Positions 55,777 through 64,000 of a stretch of DNA of 64,000 bases are shown piece after piece; the stretch's first letter is position 1, and every line of letters begins with the position of its first letter. The notes under the pieces are model-generated. The model ran no database searches, was not told the origin of the DNA, and saw only the letters and a program-made list of their open reading frames with translations. Made by a program: the position numbers and the translations under genes. The DNA is from Tilletiopsis washingtonensis. Taxonomy: Eukaryota; Basidiomycota; Exobasidiomycetes; Entylomatales. The stretch lies in contig NW_020311998.1 in the NCBI RefSeq assembly GCF_003144115.1, positions 371,669-435,668 on the forward strand, given 5' to 3'.

Positions 55777-58700
55777 TCAGAGGTGCCAGGCGGCGATGAT
55801 CTGATCGAGCGCGAGCGGGCTCCACACCGGCTCGACGTGGACAGTGCGGTGAATCGGCTTGTCGGGGCTGGTCCGTCGTGCTTCGCGCAAGGATGAGACG
55901 CAGCTGCGGACCGCTGCAGCGCACGCTTCCGCCGAGGTATTGGCTCGCGCCTCTGTCGCGAGGTGGCGGAGCGCAGCCAATTCGGCGTGCGACGGCATCT
56001 CTGCAGCAGCGAGCAAGAGCGCCAGCTGCAGCGCTTCGGAACCAGGCATGCTCCCGTCGCGTGCATACGCCTGCAGCGCGAGCGCGAGCGGCGTCTGCGC
56101 GCCGGAGAGAAGGGCGTCTGTGATGTCGCTGGACGCCGAGGCGAACGCCTCGTCGACGAATGTGCGCTGCAAGAGCGGCGCACGCTCGCCAAACAGACGC
56201 GTGAAGTCGCCGTAGACCGCCGAGAGCAGTGGCATATCGCGCACAAACGCCAAGCGAGCCGCGGGCTGTCTTGCGTCGAAAGCGAGCGCCAGGCGCGTGG
56301 ATAGCGTGCCGCTCTGGTCCAACGTGAGGTCCGTCATCAGGGCGTTGAGGCAGAAGCCTCGTGCAGCGCGTGTCGCAGGCGCCTCGTTGTGCCACGGCGC
56401 TGCGCAGATGCGTTCGAGGAAGATCGCGTGCTCTCTGCTGCTGGAGAAGGAGTCGACGAGCTCGTCTAGGCTCTCGTCGTCCATGACTGTGCTCCAGGCG
56501 TCCGCAAGCAGCGCTTCGAGGCCCGTGGCACGCGTGCTGAGCGCGTGCCGGCCGTGCGGATCGTCGGCATAGCTGAGCTGGCCGGCGCGGCGCTTAACGA
56601 AGACGGTCTGGCTGCCGAGCAGAGCGCGCGCATGCGAAGCGTTGCCAGTCACGTCCAGTGCCGTGGGCCAGTAGCGCGCGCTGTCCGTTGCCAGCGACTT
56701 GATCGTGTCGTGCGTCGGCAGGAGCGTCGGCGCACGGGCATCGATCTCCTTGCCCTCTCGGGTGACAATGCGGAGCGGCAGAATTGCGAGCGATTCAGTG
56801 CTCACGTCCTGCGCAACGAGCACGCGAGGCTCGACCGCGAGCACCCAGAGATGCCGGAAGGCCTGCAGGTGCGCACGGTTGTCCTGCGCCGTGCCCGGGA
56901 AGCGCGGAAAGAGCGCGATGACAAGCGCTGCGATGGCCGAGTCGGACGTGCCCAGCGTGAAGCGGCCGCCGCCCAGGAACAGGAGGCCAAGCGCCATGTG
57001 GGTGGCCATCTGCGCGCCGTAGCCGACCGAGGCGTCCTGGCGGCCGTGCTGAATGCGCAGGAATTTGAGCAGCTCGAGGTCGCCGGTGCCAGCCATGATC
57101 ATGGCGGCAGAGACGCCGAGCAGCTCGACGCCGGCGCAGAGGGCGTGCTGGCGGATCTTGGCGAAGAACGTTGACGCGCGCACGGCGGCCTCCTTAGCAA
57201 AAGCACGAAGCTCCGTCATGACGATGCCCTGAGCGACGGGATCGGCCGAGCCAGCGTACTTGAGCGCCAGCGCAAAGCAGGCACCAGCGCGCATATTGTA
57301 GTAGGCAAGCTGCGCGGCCTCGCCGAGACTGGCCGGACGGTGGCCCTGCAGAAATGACGGCAAGCTCGAGTCCAGCCACGCGCTAGTGGGAGCGATGGCA
57401 TCCCACATGATGAGGCCTCGGGCCAGAACGCGCACCAGTAGCACGTCTGGCCGCACCACGTCCAGGTCGGCCTCGCTGGCGGGCAGCTGGATCAGGCTGG
57501 CCATGTCAGCACGGTTGCTGCGCAGGTAGATGAGGCCCAACGCAATCGTCGCAGGCATCGCCGTCGTACTGATGTCCACACGCGGGCGCGATTCGTCGTC
57601 CTCGTCGTCGTCGTGCAGGAGAGGCGCCGGTGGCCCATGCATCAGTGCCGTCAGAGTGGTGATTGTGGCTCGATCTGCAGTCGTGCGCATCTCCGCGCGG
57701 CGGCCCTTGGCCAGCATGACGAGGCCGAGCGACAGGCCAGCGCTGAGCGAATATGCCTCGCGCTGCGAGACGTTGCCTTGCGCCGCACGCACTTCGGCGG
57801 CGCCGATTTGGTCGAGCAGCCGGCCAGCGGTCCAGGCGTGGTCGCTCGTCATGAAGAGCAGGCCCATGCTCATCAGAGACGTGGCCTGCTCGATCATGGT
57901 CAGATTGAGATCGAGAGAACCGGCCGGCTGGAAGGCTGGCAGATGCATGGCGATCAGCTGGCGCGTCGCCACGTCGCCCGTGCCGATGAGCGAGGCACCG
58001 AGACCGAGCAGAATCGCGACCGGCGCCAGTCCGCCGCTCCGTGGCCGCAGATAGCGGAACATGTGAACGCGGCCGAGCGCCGAGAGCTGGCCAAGCAGGC
58101 CGATGCCGAGCAGAAAGCCGGCCTCGCGTGGCGACACATCTCCGGTGTGATGGCTGAAGATCCAGCCCGAGTCGAGCGAGACGGACTGCATGGACAGCTC
58201 CAGCGCTGTTGCCACGCCGTTGTGGAACTCGGGCCACTCGAGCTCCGCCGCGTCTGGGCGCGGCTCGCTGTACTTGACGCCCTCCGGCGGCGGCGAGAGC
58301 TGCACGTCCAGCACGAGACGGTGCAGGCGGACCTTGCTCGTCGGCACGAAGACGCGCGTCGCCATGCATAGCATAGCTCGTCCTACACTCGTGGCCTTGA
58401 TGCGCTCAACGGCGGCGTGATGCGTCTGCGAAAGAGAGTCCTTCGTTTCTTGCTCAGTTGCGTTGTCTTGGAGCTTCGGGCGCAAGACATGCACCGCTCG
58501 GCGAGTCTCGAGCATTTCGGCCACGTCACGCAGCCGGTAGTCCTCGTTGAAGATCTGTCCGGCGACTGGATGCAGAGATACGCCGGCCGGCAGTGTCTTG
58601 CTCATCGACGTGTCGGCCGCAAATGCGCGTGGAAGCTGGCAAGGGATGAGTATTGAGCCAGTACTGACCACGCAGCACTCACAGATGCCGATGGAATGTT

Positions 58701-61700
58701 GAGCGGGGCGTCGATGGTCTGCAGCGCAAGATCGGGACGGTCGATGAGCTCGTATGCAGCTCGCGGCCACGCAGCCGGCGGGTCAAGCTGGCATGTTCGC
58801 ATCGCTTCGCGCAGAGGCAGCGCCAGCAGCGGCGGCAGCAACGCAAGGCCAGCACTCGAAAGGCCATGCGTGAGCATCGCCTCGACGACGGCGCAGCACT
58901 TGAGGAGTGAGCCAGTCAGCGGTCGCCCGCTGAACGTCTGCTGCTGCATCAGCTGTGCAGGGCTCGGCTCTGCGAACGCCGCAAAGATGCGGTCGAGCTG
59001 CGCGAATCGTGGTGTCATGGCGCCGGCCGCGATCGTCGGAAGCGCGAGCATGTCGCACAGCGTCTCGTCTCGTCGGCCCTGCATTCTTTCCAGTAGCTGC
59101 TGGACCACGTCCGGCGGAGTACGCTCCGGCGACGCGCTCTGGTGCTGCGGTCCGGCCGGCAGCTGGTCTGTTGCGAACTGCGGGGCCAGACGTAGCCAAT
59201 AGTCGACCCACGAGTGCCAGCCGCAGCGGCGCGACAGGCCGAGCGCAAGCTCGGCGAGCCGCTCAAAGTCGTGCACGCGAGAGAGAACGTCGAGACGCGC
59301 TGTCTGCGCCATCGCATGCACGACGGACAGCACCGCGGCGTTCTCGGCATCGCCCAGCAGACCAGCGTCCATAGCGCTCTTCACAGCGGTGCGAGCAGTG
59401 CCAAGCGGGCGTCGCAGTTGAACTGATCGTGTGCGGGCGAGTCGTTGGCCGGCGTCCAAAGGACGCTCTTCTTGTGTGCGTGCGATGCCGAGCGTTTCGC
59501 AGAGGCAAGCCCAGTCTGTCGTTGCGCTGCCGGGCTGACGACGCCTTGCGAGCCACTGCGCGATGAGGGCGCCCACCGCGGCGCCAGGCAGCACGCCACG
59601 CAGAGTGCGCAGGAGGGCGCTGGTGAGCGCACAGCGCGGTCGCAGGTCCAGACTAACGGCTGTCTGCGAGGCAGCTGCCGCGCTGCGCTTGCATACGAGC
59701 ACCTCTGCCTCGCTCCAGGTGATGACGCTCTCGAGCGGCCCTTCGAGGGCGATGGGAATCGTTGCGGCCAGCGGCCCTGGAGCGCCGATAGACAGGTACA
59801 GCGCACCGCTGGCAGCATCGATGAGGGCTACATCCGCGCGCAGATCGCCGGTGCAGGCGATCGGGACAGCTGCGCGGACAGCGAGCTCGGATGCAGCACG
59901 CGCAGATGCCGGCTCGCGTGTCATGAGCGTCGCCGAAGCGTTGCGGTCGCCGCCGACGAAGAGCTCTCGAGCGAGCAGCTTCTGCGCGACGGGAACGTGC
60001 ACGTAGAAGAGGCTCGCCTCGCTCTGATAGCTGTCGAGAAAGAACGCGCTCACGGCCATCGACGACTCGAGACTGCGTCAGGGGCGTCAGCAACGCAGGC
60101 AGTGCCTTGCCGCCAAGGCACACCCACCTGTCAAGCTCAGGTACGTCGATCTCCTCGAGCAGCGCCATGCTGGCGAAGGCCTGCGAGAAGAGCACGCTAT
60201 CCGGGTGCGTCTCGGGGTGCGCGGTCTTCTTGTGATACGTGGACGAGGCTGACGGACCAGGCATGAAGATGTGTTCGCGCTGGCTGGCCAGCGTCGGCAG
60301 CGGCGCGCTGAATCCTTCGTTCTCAAGCTCGCCCGGGATGGTGCCCAGCTCGGAGAGCCGTGCCGGCTGCGACATACTGGTCCGCGATGGGCGCGCTGCT
60401 GTCGTTGGCGCTCCGCCCTGGCTCTGCCTGCTGGCCACGCGCTGACCGTGCGGCGTACGCGCCGTCGACGGCCCTGCAGCGCCTACCGCGTGGGACGCAC
60501 GTCTGAGCCTCGTGCCGGCAGCCGGGCCGCTAGGCACGCGCGAGGACCGCATGCCGACGTCGTCGGAGAGGAGCATCGAATCGTGCCCTGCATCGAGCAT
60601 GTCGACAAGCTCGTCGCCGTACTGGCTCGAGTTGCCGACGCCGTTGCGGGCAATGGAGTGCATGCTCACACCCGAGCTGTAGCGCCGCGGCTGCGAGCCG
60701 CTGATGCGCCGCTCGGCCTCCTTGCGTGCGCTCTTGCGTGGTGGCGGCCGCCCGCGTCCGATGCCGGGCGGCGCCGGTGTCTGCATCTGGCTCTGCAGCT
60801 GACTCGGCCCAGACGCTTGCGAGGGGCCGCTCTCTGCGACCGTCGTCAGCCGCTGCGCCGCGTCGCTTGCGCCCACTTGCAGCGGCTTGGCCGAATGAGC
60901 GAACGCATAGATGCGCACGCACTTGCGACGATGGTTCGCCGTGACGATGAGCGGGTGTGGAGCCTCGCGGCCTCTCGACGTGTCCGCCACGAAGACGACA
61001 CGCTCATCCAGCTCGTTGAACTCGCTGGCGGGCCCGTGGACCGTGGCTGTATCATCGCCTGCCTGCGTGATGCGCTGCACGCGCGTCACGGCGCCAGGCT
61101 CGTCGTTGCAGCGCCGCAGATAGAACAGCGACGGCAGCGGCGACTCTGCATCGCCCGGGTGCGCCCCGTCGCCCTCTGCGCCCATGCCGTGCGCCTCGAG
61201 GCGCGAGGCGATGGACGCATTCTCCAGATCGTCGTCCTCTGTGCCGTCGCTGAGCCGCTTCTTGCCGCGCAGGGGCGTCTGCACTGCGCCGTTCGTACTC
61301 CTCTCCGTGAGCGTCTGGTCGTCACGCTCGCTCGCGCGATCGATGACGAGGCCGACGCTGGCCGGGAACATGCGCTCGGCGAGGAAGCCGATGGCCACGA
61401 CGTGCTGCGCGCCCGTCGCTGGAAAGTGCAGCACGAGCGAGCGGCGCAGGCAGACGCACAGCGCTCGCGAGAGCTGCGGCGCCTCTTCTGCTGCGCTTGC
61501 CGGCGTGCGCCGGAGCTGGCGCTGCGCCGGCGAGATGGCGTTGCGCGTCTGCAGCACTGTGTGAGCCGGCGTGGGCTTCGAGGGCCCGGCGCTGGCGGCC
61601 GGCTCGCTGCCGTCGATGCGTGCCGTGTCGATCCAGGCCCAGCAGGCCTGCGCCACGTCCTCCTCGAAGGTGAAGGTGCGCACAACGTGCCGGCCGCGGC

Positions 61701-62016
61701 TCCACACGAGCAGGTTGCCGCGCCAGCACAGCTCCGTCTCGACGCCCTGCTCGAGCCCAGCCCAGCGGCCGCCGGCGTGCGCCGGCCGGCCCTCGCGGAT
61801 GGCCGCACTGCTGCGCGGGCGAGGCTGGTGGTGGGCGCGCAGGCGCCGCAGCGGCTCTGACTCGCGCGATGAGCCCGGCGCCGCGCAGAGCTCGTCGAGC
61901 AGCGCCGAGAGCGCCGCATTCGTGCCCGGCCCGGCAGATGCTGCGGCGGCGGCAAACGGCTGCTCGCACGCGGCCTGCCCGGCGGAGCGTGCCGGCCGCG
62001 TCTGCACGTGCAGCAT
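55777..62016 (-). CDS. APC1: Anaphase-promoting complex subunit 1
   Basis: The largest scaffold subunit of the APC/C ubiquitin ligase, about 2040 residues in three exons with introns near 60076-60127 and 58627-58680. The start at 62016 reads MLHVQTRPARSAGQAACEQP. The N-terminal half has a WD40-like beta-propeller (ELCWRGNLLVWSRGRHVVRT, FYLRRCNDEPGAVTRVQRIT, PLIVTANHRRKCVRIYAFAH) interrupted by a disordered Ser/Arg-rich loop, which in known APC1 is phosphorylated and auto-inhibitory. The C-terminal half has PC (proteasome/cyclosome) repeats. These are clear in AGFLLGIGLLGQLSALGRVH, VAILLGLGASLIGTGD and THMALGLLFLGGGRFTLGTS. It ends IIAAWHL. Length, propeller and PC repeats match the family. 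It is the largest gene in the window and has the fewest introns per kilobase. Confidence 0.94.
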
Positions 62017-62498
62017 AGCGAGGCACGACAGGCGGGCGAGGGTGCGGTGAGGAGGAGGTGTTGGTCGGGAAGCAACACCGCGCGCGGCGCCGGCGAGGCG
62101 CGGCGGCGTGTGCCATCGCCGAGCGCGCCTCGTTCTCGCCGCCGCGCGCCGCCGCGGCAGCCTTCGCCGAAGCGGCCCTTGCGCTTCTCGGACGTTGTTC
62201 GCCTTGCTCGCATCTCCTACTCAGACTCAGGCCTTTGTGCTCCTGCCCTCCTTCTCTGCTCCCTCTGCCCCTTGTCGTTCGCTCACTACCAATACTCGGC
62301 GATACTCGGGCTTCGAACCCGCAGCTACGAATCCGCCAGGCAGCCTCGAACCCCGCGGCGTGGCCGTGCTCGACCACCTGACCCTCCTCGCGCGATCGAC
62401 AAGCCCCAAGCGGGTGACGGTATAGACATTGACAGGGAAGCACAGCGTGACAGGAACAGATGGGCCCAGCGCGGCAGCCGCGGGCCGAGGCGGGGCGG
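62017..62498. promoter_or_regulatory. APC1 promoter and VAMP7-like 3' flank
   Basis: A 482-base gap between two minus-strand genes. The plus strand is C/T-rich around 62190-62290 (gctccctctgccccttg). A tRNA-like T-arm string occurs at 62310-62330 but has no cloverleaf. No gene is seen. Confidence 0.4.
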
Positions 62499-63351
62499 CT
62501 ACCACGGATGCAGCCAGAGGACGAGCAGCACGACGAGCAGCTGCGGCGCGTGCATGAGCACCACTGCCGTCTGCACCACAGCACCACACTCACGGTCAGG
62601 AATGCGCCCGCCAGCGCCATGATCTTGACGTTCTTCCACCACATGTTGCGGCGCACCGTTGTCGCCTGCCGCCGAAAGGCGTGGCTCTGGGCCGCCACGT
62701 CCTGCGTGCGGTCGACGAGCAGGTCGAGGCGCTCACCGCGGCTGAGCAGCTGCTCGACGTTCTGCGTCATGATGTCGCGCACGGCGCCCAGCTCAGCCTG
62801 TGCCGCGCGCACGGGGTCCGAGTTCGGCGAGAGGTTGAAGGCCGACACGAGGCCGGAGAGCGTGCCGGCGAAGGAGGCAAAGTCGGCGGGCAGCGGGTTC
62901 GAGAGGAGTGCCGCGTCGAAGGTGGCGAGAAACTGCACACAGCGATGAGAGGAGCCTCGTACTGGGCCGATGATGCTGGCTCACCTTCTTCTGCACCTCG
63001 GCGAGAAAGGCAAACGGCAGGCGGCGCCCGCTGCCGTCGTCGGCGCAGCAGAGGTACTGCACGCCGCCGTCGGTGAGCACGTGGAAGAGCCAGTCCCTGG
63101 TGGGTGTCAGGTGTGCAGCACAGCATGTCATGTCCGCCTGCACTCACTCGAAGGCATAGCTGGCGCGTGCGGCGCTCTCGGGCGTGGCGCGCGTGCGGGC
63201 CAGGATCGTCTCGGCGGCCGTCTGCGGGGTGTGTCAGTGCGCATCGATGTGGCAGCTGGCGGACACGACGCACGAGGAATGGCGCGTGCGCCTCGTCGTG
63301 GTGCTCGGCGAGGATGACGCCGTCTGCGGCGACGAGGGCGAGGATGATCAT
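62499..63351 (-). CDS. VAMP7-like longin R-SNARE
   Basis: A vesicle SNARE of about 210 residues in about five exons. The longin domain starts MIILALVAADGVILAEHHDE at 63351 and continues TAAETILARTRATPESAARA and DWLFHVLTDGGVQYLCCADD. Then RRLPFAFLAEVQKKF and ATFDAALLSNPLP lead into the R-SNARE helix: LGAVRDIMTQNVEQLLSRGE and RLDLLVDRTQDVAAQSHAFR, with the central Arg in SRGERLD. The linker RRNMWWKNVKI precedes one membrane anchor. The last intron (53 nt) is best read as joining MALAGAFLT to LLVVLLVLWLHPW and a stop at 62499-62501. That gives a 20-residue transmembrane helix of normal length. WWKN before the membrane and the longin start MIILALVA place it with VAMP7/Nyv1-like SNAREs of the endosome-vacuole route. 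Confidence 0.9.
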
Positions 63352-63553
63352 GGCGGGCGGGTGTGGAGGCGGGGAAGGGAGGGATGAGGAGCCAGCGCAG
63401 GCCAAGCCATGAGCTGGCCCAAGCGCGCCTTGCGGTGGTCGCACGCTCCTCTCGCCGTGCCGCGGCCCAACTCGCGCCCGCTGACCGACGCCGAGCATCT
63501 TCTGCTGCCGCCGCTTGCCTGCTTCCTTCCTGCACACCACCATCCCCGCCTAC

Positions 63554-64000
63554 ATGCTCCTGGCGCCGCCGCTGCGCCTCCTCGCACGCAGCACCCTCCG
63601 CACCGCTCCGCTCCGCCGCATCAGCCGCGCCGCCGTGCACATCCCCGCCGCGCCGCGCACGCAGCAGCCCACGCGCTCGCTGCGCTCCCTCGCCCAGCTC
63701 GACACGCTCTCGTCCGAGCAGCCCGCGCCCGCAGACGCCCACGCCATGGCCTCCTCGACTGCCATCCCGCCCGCCGTGCCCGACCAGGCCGGCGCCGACG
63801 CCGCTGCCGCACGCGTCGCGGCGCCGCCGTCGATCATCCTGACGCTCTCGTGTCCGGACCGGCAGGGCATCGTGCATGCCGTGTCCGGCTGGCTGGCGTC
63901 GCGCGGCCTCAACATCCGCGACTCGGCGCAGTTTGGCGACGCCACGACGCGCCGCTTCTTCATGCGTGTGCACGCCGAGGCGATGCGCGACTCGAGCAAG
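63554..64000 (+). CDS. Formyltetrahydrofolate deformylase, 5' part only
   Basis: The gene runs off the right edge; 149 codons are visible. The N-terminus MLLAPPLRLLARSTLRTAPL has many Arg and no acidic residues for ~45 positions, a mitochondrial presequence. The ACT domain follows: IILTLSCPDRQGIVHAVSGW, LASRGLNIRDSAQFGD and RRFFMRVHAE, which is the PurU signature (SCPDRxGIV and D-x-x-Q-F/H). The family hydrolyses 10-formyl-THF to formate and THF, adjusting one-carbon pools. A second in-frame ATG at 63746 has a strong start context (gcc ATG g) and lies exactly after the presequence-like part. Initiation there would make a cytosolic form. The catalytic hydrolase domain is outside the window. 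Confidence 0.88.
   Translation, partial: MLLAPPLRLLARSTLRTAPLRRISRAAVHIPAAPRTQQPTRSLRSLAQLDTLSSEQPAPADAHAMASSTAIPPAVPDQAGADAAAARVAAPPSIILTLSCPDRQGIVHAVSGWLASRGLNIRDSAQFGDATTRRFFMRVHAEAMRDSSK

Noticed and set aside
62300-62380. tRNA-like T-arm string (gcttcgaacccgc) upstream of APC1
   Set aside because: The T stem does not form five pairs with a canonical loop, and no acceptor or anticodon arm can be drawn on either strand.
62560-62590. Apparent 23-nt micro-intron near the end of the VAMP7-like gene
   Set aside because: The same donor with a later acceptor gives a 53-nt intron of normal size and a 20-residue membrane anchor, which is the better reading.

Overview
The window looks like nuclear DNA of a basidiomycete fungus, probably a compact-genome yeast-like lineage such as Ustilaginomycotina (lineage is inference). 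It is GC-rich, genes are 0.05-0.8 kb apart, and almost every gene carries several 45-65 nt introns with GTGAGT/GTGCGT donors, a CTGAC or CTAAC-type branch site and a CAG acceptor. The proteins are eukaryotic housekeeping proteins (importin beta, APC1, SEC12, CENP-C, SUV3, RAD17). No transposon, retroelement, virus-like element or CRISPR array was recognised.

Layout. 0-11 kb: Rab5-type GTPase (-), SR-like RRM protein (+), importin beta-1 (-), AAAP amino acid transporter (-). 11-24 kb: phosphatidylserine decarboxylase (-), mitochondrial dihydrolipoamide dehydrogenase (+), secreted histidine phosphatase (+), mitochondrial SUV3 helicase (+), CUE-domain protein with an RGG tail (-). 24-38 kb: mitochondrial carrier (+), CENP-C/Mif2 (-), a multidomain AlkB-like dioxygenase with tandem zinc ribbons and a possible SRA-like region (+), Ost5/TMEM258 (-), RAD17 clamp loader (+), then 2.2 kb with no convincing gene. 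38-50 kb: BRI3-like membrane protein (+), Pol5/MYBBP1A (-), PABPN1-like protein (+), MCT-type transporter (-), a carboxymuconolactone decarboxylase/enol-lactonase fusion (+), peroxisomal-type enoyl-CoA hydratase/isomerase (-). 50-64 kb: ALKBH2/3-like dioxygenase (+), methyltransferase (-), intron-containing tRNA-Arg(CCU) (+), SEC12 (+), APC1 (-), VAMP7-like R-SNARE (-) and the 5' part of a formyltetrahydrofolate deformylase (+).

How the genes relate. Most are unrelated housekeeping genes. Several form head-to-head pairs with one short shared promoter or tail-to-tail pairs whose stop codons lie 6 to 180 bp apart. Two groupings deserve attention. One is CENP-C divergent from the candidate chromatin/DNA-modifying AlkB protein. 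The other is a transporter, a decarboxylase/lactonase fusion and a peroxisomal isomerase in a row at 44.3-49.8 kb, which could serve catabolism of aromatic or other organic acids. The strongest candidate for something new is the protein at 29.5-32.7 kb: an SRA-like region, two zinc ribbons of identical spacing and an intact AlkB catalytic core in one chain.

Gene ends were placed by reading start, stop and splice signals by eye. Exon joins marked approximate may be off by a few codons.
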